Of a stretch of DNA of 64,000 bases, positions 17,375 to 25,456 are shown piece after piece. This stretch comes from Chryseosolibacter histidinae. Its GTDB lineage: Bacteria > Bacteroidota > Bacteroidia > Cytophagales > Cyclobacteriaceae. Where the stretch lies: the NCBI RefSeq assembly GCF_018598225.1, contig NZ_JAHESF010000002.1, positions 124,001 to 188,000 of the forward strand, in the 5' to 3' direction. Below the pieces are notes generated by a model. It was not told where the DNA came from. It saw nothing but the letters and a program-made list of their open reading frames with translations, and searched no databases. Position numbers and translations under genes: made by a program. Position 1 is the first letter of the stretch; every line of letters begins with the position of its first letter.

Positions 17375-17493
17375 GTTGCCGGTTACCGGTTGCCAGTTTC
17401 GTGCCGTGTAAATTTTATATACTGAGTTCTAATCCAGGAGATCGTTAGCCCGATCGTCATTGCCAACGCTTCCCTGAACTGGTAACTGGCAAC
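17375..17493. repeat. Inverted heptamer repeat, GTTGCCA type
   Basis: The left arm 17375-17395 is GTTGCCG, GTTACCG, GTTGCCA. The right arm 17475-17493 carries GTTGCCA and GTTACCA on the opposite strand. The arms lie about 80 bases apart, just upstream of the esterase gene. Confidence 0.7.
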
Positions 17494-17841
17494 AAGAAAA
17501 GAGGCCGCATACGCGAGCCTCCTTCATATGTAACTAACCCGATTATTGTCAGCACCTGTTGCAGGTAATAGCTCCGGAATCGTTTGTTCCTGGTATCCAT
17601 CATATCAAAATGATGGACTCCGGGCGCGCATTTTCCGGCAGATGATCTTTTCGTAAAGAAAGGTAGAAGGAGTTATGTGGAATTGCAAGAAAAAAGTAAT
17701 TTCGTTCGCGCACACGATCAATTCGTGCGCGTAAACGAAAAGCAGGTAATCCCTGGGTTTCCGGTAGTCTTTATAAAATGTGGACTTGCAAAGCGTAAAC
17801 CGTGCTTTTTAACGGTTAAAGAATTTTATTTGTACCTGGAG
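17494..17841. promoter_or_regulatory. Upstream region of the LacI-type regulator with a dyad
   Basis: The stretch holds a small hairpin (CCATCAT 17597-17603 with ATGATGG 17610-17616) and a GC-rich dyad at 17701-17739: TTCGTT and GCGCAC on the left answered by GTGCGC and AACGAA on the right. A second imperfect dyad (AAACCGT and AACGGTT) lies near 17797-17817, just before the start. These are plausible autoregulatory sites for the regulator at 17842. Confidence 0.5.
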
Positions 17842-18900
17842 ATGAATAAAAAAATCAGGATCAAAGACATCGCCAAAATGGCCAATGTCTCCGTTGGCAC
17901 GGTTGACCGTGTCATTCACAAACGCGGTGAGGTATCGGCAGAATCTTATAACAAGATCATGGCGATCCTGGAAAAAACCGGTTATAAACCCAATCTCATC
18001 GCCCGCACCCTGGGCTCCAACAAAACCTTCAGGGTGGCCGCCGTGGTGCCTGATCCTGAGCAGGACGAATACTGGAAGATGTCGTCTGAAGGCATCATCA
18101 AAGCCGAAGAAGAGTGGGCCGAGTTCGGTGTACAGGTGCAGCTGCTGCATTTCGACCTGTACGACAAGAACTCTTTCAAGGAAGCCATGAATGAAGCCCT
18201 CAACGCCAAACCCGATGGCATCATTACAGCGCCTATCTTTCACCAGGAGTCGATCGAATTTTTCAACCTGTGCCGCGCCTACGAGATCCCTTTCGTGGTG
18301 TTCAACAACAACATCCCCGAAACAAAATCGCTGAGCTTCGTGGGCCAGGACCTCTACCAGAGCGGAGCCGTGGGCGCCGAGCTGTTGCACATCAACCAGG
18401 CAGATCCCGGCACCTACGCCATCCTGCACATCTATGACGACATTCACAACTCCGTGCACTTGTCTGAAAAAGAAAAAGGGTTCAAGGATTATTTCGCCAG
18501 CATGAAGCAGTGCAAGGTGATCAGCGTAGACCTGAACCTCACCCACGAAGCAACACTCGAAAAAGAGCTCAACGACCTGCTCTCGAATCCCGAACTAAAG
18601 GGGCTATTGGTCACCACATCAAAAGGTGCGTCCATCGTATCGAACATGCTGGAGAAACACGGCAAGAACGGCATCAGGCTCGTAGCCTATGACCTGCTGC
18701 AGGAGAACCTCCGTTATCTCAACAAAGGTGTGATCGACTTCCTCATCAACCAGAACTCGAGACGCCAGGCATTCATCGGCATCAGCCAGCTGGCCAACTT
18801 CCTCGTGTTTAAAAAAGACGCTTCCGCCGAATACCTTTTCCCGTTGGAGATCATCACAAGACAGAATTTGAAGTCGTATCTGAATTCGGGAGCACATTAA
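17842..18900 (+). CDS. LacI-family transcriptional regulator
   Basis: 352 residues from MNKKIRIKD. The N-terminal helix-turn-helix is IKDIAKMANVSVGTVDRVIH, with the hinge helix about residues 48-58 (KPNLIARTLGS). The rest is a periplasmic-binding-protein-like sensor (about 62-340) of the branch that binds sugars directly (VAAVVPDPEQDEYW, DGIITAPIF, GIRLVAYDLL). I place the start at 17842, because the upstream 55 codons are not conserved in character and cover the operator-like dyad. It lies between the esterase/sialidase pair and a GH105/GH29 pair, so it may control either. It is a different subgroup from the LacI protein at 59812. Its stop TAA runs directly into a TAG-containing heptamer repeat. 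Confidence 0.85.
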   Translation: MNKKIRIKDIAKMANVSVGTVDRVIHKRGEVSAESYNKIMAILEKTGYKPNLIARTLGSNKTFRVAAVVPDPEQDEYWKMSSEGIIKAEEEWAEFGVQVQLLHFDLYDKNSFKEAMNEALNAKPDGIITAPIFHQESIEFFNLCRAYEIPFVVFNNNIPETKSLSFVGQDLYQSGAVGAELLHINQADPGTYAILHIYDDIHNSVHLSEKEKGFKDYFASMKQCKVISVDLNLTHEATLEKELNDLLSNPELKGLLVTTSKGASIVSNMLEKHGKNGIRLVAYDLLQENLRYLNKGVIDFLINQNSRRQAFIGISQLANFLVFKKDASAEYLFPLEIITRQNLKSYLNSGAH

Positions 18901-18902
18901 TA

Positions 18903-18943
18903 GTAGGCAGTAGACAAATACGATCGCAAGCGATCGTGGCAGT
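18903..18943. repeat. Heptamer repeat, GTAGGCA type
   Basis: GTAGGCA (18903-18909) and GTAGACA (18910-18916) follow the lacI stop by two bases. A further GCAGTAGACA copy lies at 18939-18948 after a short dyad CGATCGC-AAG-CGATCG. Confidence 0.65.
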
Positions 18944-18985
18944 AGACAATAGTGCTGTGTAAAGGTCAACAGACTTGGTTAAGTC

Positions 18986-19146
18986 GTCATTCTGAGTGTG
19001 GCATCGCGTGCTGGCATTGCGCGAACGAAGAATCCCCCATTAACAACGTGCATAAGTAAAGGCACACGCTCGAATTGGATACGCAGTAACCTTCGGGGGA
19101 TCCTTCGCTCCCCACCACCCACCGCAATACCACCGCTCTGGATGAC
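18986..19146. repeat. Inverted-repeat element of the GTCATTCTGAG/GAAGAATCCC type
   Basis: The left arm 18986-19038 begins GTCATTCTGAG and ends GAACGAAGAATCCCCC. The right arm 19095-19146 begins GGGGGATCCTTCGCTC and ends CTCTGGATGAC. The arms are imperfect inverses over about 50 bases with a 56-base centre. No coding capacity is seen, so it looks like a miniature non-autonomous element. Related sequence lies at 20395-20570. A GTGGACT-type heptamer run follows at 19168-19188. Confidence 0.65.
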
Positions 19147-19243
19147 GGTCTTCGAAGGAGGAATGCTGTGGACTGTCGACCGTGGACTCTCCTGCAGGAT
19201 ACTGCAGTAAGGTTTACCAGCGGCATCATCTTAATTTGTCGGC

Positions 19244-20389
19244 ATGAAAACATGCCCTACGCCCCGCGCGCTTCTTTTTCTGATCGCTGCAACACTGATC
19301 TCTTTGCCTTCGCACGGCCAGAAAAAACTTCCGTCAAGAGAAAAAACACTGGAAGCCATGCGCATCACCAACCAGTATTTTATGGACAAATGGCCTGACG
19401 TGGGCAAACGTATTGTGCATGAACGTTCGCGTGCCAGCAACATCTGGACGCGCGGTGTGTATTATGAAGGGCTCATGGCTATGTATAAGCTCGATCCCAA
19501 GCCCGCTTACTTAGACTATGCTTTGCGATGGGCCGACTTCCATCAATGGAACCTCCGCGATGGTGAAACCTACACCCGCAATGCCGACAATCAATGCGCC
19601 GGGCAAACCTACATCGATCTTTATCTCATGGACCCACAGCCGTACAAGATCGAAAAGATCAAGGCTTCTATGGATAGTATGATGCGTACGGACAAGATCG
19701 ACGACTGGAGCTGGGTCGATGCCATTCAGATGGCGATGCCCGTATTCGCCAAGCTTGGAGTGATCTACAAGGATCCGAAGTACTGGACGCGGATGCACGA
19801 GATGTACATGTATACGCGCAACAAACATGGCGACAACGGACTCTTCAACCCGAAAGACAATCTTTGGTGGCGTGACAAGGATTTCGATGCACCGTACACT
19901 GAACCCAATGGCGAAGACTGCTACTGGTCGCGTGGCAACGGCTGGGTATTTGCCGCGCTGGTGCGTACGCTCGACATCATTCCCCCTGATGCACCCAACC
20001 GGAAACAATACGAAGACGATTTTAAGGCGATGGCAGCAGCCCTGATCGCTGTGCAACGCAAAGACGGCTTCTGGAATGTCAGCCTCCACGATCCCACCAA
20101 CTACGGCGGCAAAGAGACTACAGGCACCGCGTTGTTTGTGTATGGAATAACCTGGGGGCTCAACAACAACTACCTCGATGCAAAGATCTATAAACCCGTT
20201 GTCACCAAAGCCTGGAATGCGTTGCTGAAAGAAGCGGTCCATGTCAATGGCTTTCTCGGATATGTGCAAGGCACCGGTAAAGAGCCCAAAGACGGTCAAC
20301 CAGTAACACACACCTCTGTTCCGAATTTTGAAGACTTCGGATTGGGTTGCTTTTTACTGGCGGGCAGTGAGATTTATAAACTAAGGTAG
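19244..20389 (+). CDS. GH105 unsaturated rhamnogalacturonyl/glucuronyl hydrolase
   Basis: 381 residues with a signal peptide (about 1-25, LPSHGQ). It has the (alpha/alpha)6 barrel signatures of GH105/YesR: IWTRGVYYEGLMAMY, the catalytic-Asp region DDWSWVDAIQMAMP (about 147-160) and EDCYWSRGNGWVFAALVRTL (about 226-245). GH105 enzymes remove the 4,5-unsaturated uronate that lyases leave at the non-reducing end, acting in the periplasm. Compared with the GH105 in the main locus (41024-42250) it is only distantly similar, so the two probably serve different oligosaccharides. The LacI-type gene upstream and the convergent fucosidase may belong to the same minor cluster. Confidence 0.8.
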   Translation: MKTCPTPRALLFLIAATLISLPSHGQKKLPSREKTLEAMRITNQYFMDKWPDVGKRIVHERSRASNIWTRGVYYEGLMAMYKLDPKPAYLDYALRWADFHQWNLRDGETYTRNADNQCAGQTYIDLYLMDPQPYKIEKIKASMDSMMRTDKIDDWSWVDAIQMAMPVFAKLGVIYKDPKYWTRMHEMYMYTRNKHGDNGLFNPKDNLWWRDKDFDAPYTEPNGEDCYWSRGNGWVFAALVRTLDIIPPDAPNRKQYEDDFKAMAAALIAVQRKDGFWNVSLHDPTNYGGKETTGTALFVYGITWGLNNNYLDAKIYKPVVTKAWNALLKEAVHVNGFLGYVQGTGKEPKDGQPVTHTSVPNFEDFGLGCFLLAGSEIYKLR

Positions 20390-20394
20390 AATGG

Positions 20395-20570
20395 AGCGAG
20401 GAAAGTGGGTTGCACGCGGAGGAGCGAGGAATCCCCGGATGACAAAGTGCACTTCATAAAATCGGCTTTCGAAATAAGTACTCGGTACAGATCACGGGAT
20501 CCTTCGCTCGCGCAGGCCCTACACACATGCTTCGCTCAGGATACAGGTTCCGGGCGCGGTCTTGGAGCAA
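20395..20570. repeat. Diverged copy of the GTCATTCTGAG/GGATCC-type element
   Basis: GAGCGAGGAATCCCC (near 20422) is answered by GGGATCCTTCGCTC (near 20499) and CTTCGCTCAGGAT (near 20530). This resembles the element at 18986-19146 but is more decayed. It fills the gap between the convergent GH105 and GH29 genes. Confidence 0.5.
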
Positions 20571-22010
20571 TCATTCTTTCGAAAAAGAGAATGCCATCGC
20601 CGGATAGGCCGTGTATTTTTTTCTGAACGATGAGGGGACGGTTACTGTGACCATATCGCCTTCACGTTTCCATTTTACGTTCTCTCCGTTCGCGAGCAAC
20701 TTTATGGAGCTGCCCTTTGCGGGGATATTAAGCTTCCAGGTCACCGTTTCCGGCAGTGGTTTATCTTTCTCGAGGCATACCAGCGCATAGAGCGTTCCGT
20801 TGTGCGCTTGCGTGAACCATGTATTGCCGTCGCGATAATGGATTGTGGCGCGTGTGTTGTAAATGCCTTCGCCGTTTTGCTTCAGCCACTCCCCTATCTC
20901 TTTCAACCTTTCGATCTGTTCGGTCTTCAGGGTACCATCAGCCTGAGGTCCTACGCCGAGCAGCAAGCTTCCACCTTTGGCAACGATCTCGATCAGCGTG
21001 TGGATCACTGTGGCCGCGGATTTGTACTGGTCGTTAGGAACGTATCCCCATGCGCCGCCCAACGTGATGCAGCTCTCCCAGGGGTGATCGAGCTTCTGCT
21101 TGGGAATACTTTGCTCCGGGGTCTGGTAGTTCTCAAATTCACCATGCACAGTGCGGTCAACCACAAGCATTCCCGGCTGTGCGCTGCGGGCCATGGCAGC
21201 GATCTTCGGAATGTCTATATCCTGGCTCCAGGGCGGAATGGCCGCACCCCATGCGCGTACTTCATCGGTGACAGATTCCAGTGGTCTCACCCAACCGCCA
21301 TCGAGCCACAGAATATCGATGGATCCGTAGTTGTGCGTAAGCTCATGGATCTGGTTATACGTGAAGGACTTGAACTGATTCCAGCGCCAGGGGTTTTTCC
21401 GGATATCGTAATTGTTGTTCCGGTCTGCCGTAGCGTATCGCGGCCACCAGTAATATTCGCTGTGCCAGTCGGGCTTGGAGTAATAGGCACCGATCATAAA
21501 TCCCTGCTCACGAAATGCGCTGAAGACATATTTCGCCACATCGGCTTTCGGATGCGAGCGGAAGGGACCATTCGTGATCTTGAAATCCGTTTGCTTCGTG
21601 TCGAACATATTGAAGCCATCGTGATGTTTGGTGGTGAAGACCACGTAACGCATGCCGGCATCCTTCGCGGCTTTCGCCCATTGGTCGGGTGCAAAGTTCA
21701 CGGGATTGAAATCCTTCTGAAGACCCCAGTACCATGTTTTGAAATCTTCATACCGAACGGTGCTGTCGCGGTTGATCCAGTCTTCGGAACACAGCTCCCA
21801 CGATTCGATGATACCCGGAACGGCATACAATCCCCAATGGACGATCATACCGAATTTCTGGTCGCGCCACTTTTCAAGCTTCTCCTTCACCAGCGGATCA
21901 GAAGGCCACACATAGGTTGATGAGGTGGGGTGCTCGGCCTGTGCCCTTGCATTGTTGAATACCACAACACAGGCGGCCGCCAGCACAATAAGAAACAACT
22001 TTCTACTCAT
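20571..22010 (-). CDS. GH29 alpha-L-fucosidase
   Basis: About 479 residues from MSRKLFLIVL, with a signal peptide (1-24, ARAQ). GH29 features are clear: KFGMIVHWGLYAVP (about 52-65), VFTTKHHDGFNMFD (about 124-137) and the nucleophile Asp237 in IDILWLDGGW. A C-terminal beta-sandwich starts near residue 385. The enzyme releases alpha-L-fucose by a retaining mechanism; fucose occurs on xyloglucan and rhamnogalacturonan side chains, which fits a plant-wall lifestyle. The start six codons earlier (22028) is possible, but MSRK gives the better signal peptide. Confidence 0.88.
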   Translation of the reverse strand: MSRKLFLIVLAAACVVVFNNARAQAEHPTSSTYVWPSDPLVKEKLEKWRDQKFGMIVHWGLYAVPGIIESWELCSEDWINRDSTVRYEDFKTWYWGLQKDFNPVNFAPDQWAKAAKDAGMRYVVFTTKHHDGFNMFDTKQTDFKITNGPFRSHPKADVAKYVFSAFREQGFMIGAYYSKPDWHSEYYWWPRYATADRNNNYDIRKNPWRWNQFKSFTYNQIHELTHNYGSIDILWLDGGWVRPLESVTDEVRAWGAAIPPWSQDIDIPKIAAMARSAQPGMLVVDRTVHGEFENYQTPEQSIPKQKLDHPWESCITLGGAWGYVPNDQYKSAATVIHTLIEIVAKGGSLLLGVGPQADGTLKTEQIERLKEIGEWLKQNGEGIYNTRATIHYRDGNTWFTQAHNGTLYALVCLEKDKPLPETVTWKLNIPAKGSSIKLLANGENVKWKREGDMVTVTVPSSFRKKYTAYPAMAFSFSKE

Positions 22011-22177
22011 AGCGCCGAAGGTAAACAAAATTGACTATTCCGATGAAAAGCGTACGGCTTTCCTTTTTGTAATCTGAAGGTTGAACATACGACGCACGAA
22101 CAAGGGATGGCATATTTGCCACTTCCGCGCCCAGTCCAACGGCAGCCGACGTAGCATAGCGTTTATACTTGTTTCCA

Positions 22178-23609
22178 TCAGGCAAACTGTAGGGTATTTA
22201 TCTTTGCACGTTCCCTTATTTCTTCAAACGTATATGTTTTCGTAACCACCCCATCTTCAAATACCGTTTGAAGCTCGTCAACATGGTTGTTGGAATATAT
22301 GTCTATGGTCTGATACTGGCCATGTGTTTTTACCAGCTTCAACTTCCCCGCTTTGGAGGTCTTGAACGATTTAACCAATTCACCTTTGTCATTCATTTCT
22401 ATGGGCTGTTTCTTTACATTAACCCAATCTCCATTTAGTTCTGCATAAGAGCATTTCAAAGCAAATTTTTGCGTATCACGATTTACTTTTTGCAACAAAG
22501 CGCCTCCCATGCCAAGCACAAGATTCTCGGCAGAAATCTTGCTCAGCTTTAATGCCTGATAAATATTGGGGATGGTGTCAATATCAATGCCATCACCTTG
22601 TATAACCCTGATCTGGGGAGGCAGCACTTTATATCCTTTCGAGTTAATTGTAAACCCGAATTTTGCAAACAGGATCTCGAACACCTTGCGTAAGGTCTTC
22701 ACAGGGTCGCCGGAATCAGGGCGGATAACCAGCGTGCCGTTGCGTTGAAGGATTTGTTCTTTTAGTGCCGTGCCCCAATAGTTCTCAACAGCGTTGAAGA
22801 TATTATAAGAATCAGAGACGCATGCCAGTATTCCCTGCGGGTAAGCGTTGAGGACGTGCTGAAAAAACCTGTTGTTCACCTTTTTCACCAAGCAACGTCA
22901 TGATAGAGTGTTCCGTGGCAGGAACAGACAGTCCGTATACTTTCTTTGCGCCGTAATATTGTTGAGCAAACCGTGAAGCGTAGACTGTGTCGCTGCCCAT
23001 AAAGCTGAGAAGATGTGCCGATCCGCCGAGGCCGGCACTTTCCACGGAGCTTACGCCGCGAAAACCAAAGTCGTTGAGCACAAAATCAATTGCTGTGGCG
23101 GCACTTTCATCGGCAGTATCTTCGAAATAACGTTCCACTAACTTCCGGACTTCTCTTGAAAGTGTTGCAACCGTACACGGATACCAAACCTGCATCAGCA
23201 GCGTTTCCAAAAAATTTGTAAGCCAATAACATCGAGGGTCGGTATTTTCAATCGTCATCAACGCATTGTGTATTGGAACAACGCTTCCCTCGGCAACCGC
23301 TTTGATCTTTACAGGAAGTCGGCCCGCATGCTTTTTAAGTATGTAATCAAAATTCTCTCTTTTAAACACATCTGTTCTTCCGAAGGCCCCGGTCAACAGT
23401 TGTTCTGCTTCGTCAACATCATCTTTTGTAAAAGCTTCACCTTCGAGATACGCTTTCAAAAAGTATTGCAATCCATAGAATACAGTCGTATTAAACGCGC
23501 CGCCCCGGCTTTCGAGGTAAGAATAGATCGTGGTAGTTCCGGGCATATACAATTTGTGATGAGAGTACTTGTAGGCATCGGCCAGCAGCAGTAGGTTTTG
23601 CTTTTTCAT
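22178..23609 (-). CDS. nadV: Nicotinamide phosphoribosyltransferase (NadV/NAMPT), one-base frameshift
   Basis: The first frame begins MKKQNLLLLADAYKYSHH at 23609 and carries LESRGG, DFGFRGVSS, GLGGSAHLLSF and SVPATEHS. It fails after GEKGEQQVF. The second frame resumes FQHVLNAYPQGILACVSDSY and carries VIRPDSGDP and IQGDGID to the stop at 22178. The total length, 1432, is one over a multiple of three. Dropping one base from the A6 run at 22862-22867 restores a continuous 476-residue protein with normal NAMPT spacing. The enzyme makes NMN from nicotinamide and PRPP. It follows the NMN adenylyltransferase gene by 11 bases. The break is either a sequencing error in a homopolymer, a phase-variable tract or a recent inactivation; all conserved motifs are otherwise kept. 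Confidence 0.85.
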
Positions 23610-23620
23610 ATTCGCGGAGT

Positions 23621-24523
23621 TTATCGGTTATATTTCTCTAATAATCGTTTCAGCAAGGGAACATGCGTTGAAGTAATACTTTGTTCGTTTATCGTTTCAT
23701 CCAGCGCTGATAAAGGGAACCACTTCAATTCTGCTATGTCGTCACTCGCCTGAGGTGTGCCAGACAAATAATCAGTTGAGAACAGGGTTGTGATGATCTT
23801 ATCCGTCTCTGCTCTGTAGCGCCAATCATCCACCTGAAAAGATCCTTCGTACTGCATCTCGCTTACTTCAATATTTCCACATTCCTCCTGCAGCTCACGG
23901 CGTGCAGCCTGTTCGAAACCCGCGTCTGTAGGATCGCTAAAACCTCCGATCAAACGCCACTTCTGGTCATTGTCTTTCTTGCCCAGAAGAATTTCCTGTT
24001 TATTATTTCTAAAGACTGCGATATCAACTGTTGCATAAACGCTCGGGTATGTATTCAGATACGCATAGATCACACCAGCTCTGAATTCCACTGAATCCAT
24101 AACCTGTTCTTTAAACATCTCGCGGATCTCGGAAGCGTTGTGCGTGCCATTGGCAGGTAATTCATGCACGGTATTTTTTCCGGAGTAATAATCGATAAAA
24201 CTATTCCGGCTTCCATACAGTGTAAAAGCAGATCCTGGAAATGTATCATTCAATAATTGATCAAGATTTGAAGACCATTTTGTATCGAGCGGATGATCCG
24301 GGAGTGGAAGTATCACAATCTGCGGATGTTCTTTCTTGATCATTCTTTCCCTTGTATGAAAGTCAAGCGGGTTTCTTCGGCTACCTAATACAGGGGAAAC
24401 ACCGAGAACAATTACCACCTTCTTGTGCTTAGACTGTACAAACGCTATCAGGGTCTTGTGCCCGGGATGAAGATAGGGTGTCTGGAAACGGGCTATTATT
24501 ACGCCAATCATGATCTTTATCAA
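23621..24523 (-). CDS. nadM: Bifunctional NMN adenylyltransferase / Nudix hydrolase
   Basis: 300 residues. The N-terminal nucleotidyltransferase domain (about 1-170) has GVIIARFQTPYLHPGHKTLI with the HxGH motif, and SRNSFIDYYSG near the second substrate site. The C-terminal Nudix domain (about 175-300) has RLIGGFSDPTD and the box end RRELQEECGNI. The spacing inside the Nudix box is one or two residues off the canonical pattern, so activity there is less certain. The first domain makes NAD from NMN and ATP; the Nudix domain is usually an ADP-ribose pyrophosphatase. A second start at MIGVIIARF (24511) is equally good. Two NrtR-like operators lie just upstream, and nadV follows. Confidence 0.85.
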   Translation of the reverse strand: MIKIMIGVIIARFQTPYLHPGHKTLIAFVQSKHKKVVIVLGVSPVLGSRRNPLDFHTRERMIKKEHPQIVILPLPDHPLDTKWSSNLDQLLNDTFPGSAFTLYGSRNSFIDYYSGKNTVHELPANGTHNASEIREMFKEQVMDSVEFRAGVIYAYLNTYPSVYATVDIAVFRNNKQEILLGKKDNDQKWRLIGGFSDPTDAGFEQAARRELQEECGNIEVSEMQYEGSFQVDDWRYRAETDKIITTLFSTDYLSGTPQASDDIAELKWFPLSALDETINEQSITSTHVPLLKRLLEKYNR

Positions 24524-24531
24524 TTCCTATA

Positions 24532-24605
24532 TTTGTGTAAATTATACGCAAATATATATGGATGGTTTCAGTTCACAAAGGTAATTTGCGTAAATTATAC
24601 ACTAA
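24532..24605. promoter_or_regulatory. Two NrtR-like operators
   Basis: TTTGTGTA-N5-TACGCAAA (24532-24552) and TTTGCGTA-N5-TACACTAA (24585-24605) share the same AATTA centre and are near-perfect dyads. Their centres are 53 bases apart, about five helical turns, so two dimers would bind the same DNA face. They sit directly before nadM, whose promoter they probably cover, and just after the nrtR stop. Confidence 0.75.
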
Positions 24606-24623
24606 TTGAAAAATGGGGCTGAT

Positions 24624-25307
24624 TTAAAAGAAAATATCAAAATTGTAACCCTTCTCTTTAAGCTCGAAGTACTTCTTTTTATTGAATTTGAAAAGTCGGG
24701 CGGGCCTTCCCGATTTACGTTGGATGGTTTCGTCGAGCTCTTCCAGGATCCCAAGGCCTATGATCTTCTTTTTAAAGTTCCTGCGGTCAATTTCGTGGTC
24801 TAAAAGTGTTTGATACAGTTTCTCCAGGTCAGAAAATGGAAATTCTTTGTCCAGCAGCTCGAATCCCACGGGTTCGTAGGTGATTTTACCGCGCAATCGT
24901 TTGATAGCGGCATCAATAATTTTTTTGTGATCGAAGGCCAGCTTCGGAAGTTTTTTTATGTTGAACCAGGCAACATCTTCGGCATCGGTGTGTGCCGCCA
25001 ACTGAAAATCCTGCGGCCTTACCAATCCAAAATATGAAATTGAAATAGCATGATTTCTCGGATCCCGTTCCGGCGAGCCGAAGGTATATAATTGTTCCAG
25101 GTAGTTTACATCTATTCCCGCCTCTTCCCTGAGCTCACGATTTACGGCTTCATCGAGGGATTCCCCGTTGAGTACCAGTCCACCCGGCAGGGCCCACATT
25201 TTTTGGAAAGGCTCATTTCTTCGTTTGATCAGCAAAACTGAAACGCCACTCTCCTGATCATAACCGAAAACAACAGCATCTACCGACACCTTGATTTCCT
25301 GCTTCAT
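24624..25307 (-). CDS. nrtR: NrtR-type Nudix-related transcriptional regulator
   Basis: 227 residues from MKQEIKVSV. The N-terminal Nudix-like domain (about 1-140) has MWALPGGLVLNGESLDEAVNRELREEAGID, a nearly canonical box. The C-terminal winged helix (about 145-227) has FSDLEKLYQTLLDHEIDRRNFKKKI and GRPARLFKFN, the DNA-binding part of NrtR. Family members sense ADP-ribose or NAD and repress NAD synthesis and salvage genes, which are precisely the next genes on this strand. The upstream start at 25367 is rejected, because the added 20 residues do not fit the family. Confidence 0.88.
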   Translation of the reverse strand: MKQEIKVSVDAVVFGYDQESGVSVLLIKRRNEPFQKMWALPGGLVLNGESLDEAVNRELREEAGIDVNYLEQLYTFGSPERDPRNHAISISYFGLVRPQDFQLAAHTDAEDVAWFNIKKLPKLAFDHKKIIDAAIKRLRGKITYEPVGFELLDKEFPFSDLEKLYQTLLDHEIDRRNFKKKIIGLGILEELDETIQRKSGRPARLFKFNKKKYFELKEKGYNFDIFF

Positions 25308-25456
25308 GATCCAAAAATAGGAATTTAAAGGTGAGATAAAAGCCCCATCGGCTTGTACAACCCGCACACGATATCCCTTGTTACGATGGGACTATCTTTA
25401 TTTATCAAACTCAAATCCTGGCCTATTTTATATCTTTACAGCTCAAACCAGTCGCC

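Noticed and set aside
22003-22185. 60-codon minus frame after nadV
   Set aside because: It overlaps the nadV stop by eight bases but has no family-like features and ends beside the GH29 start; probably chance.
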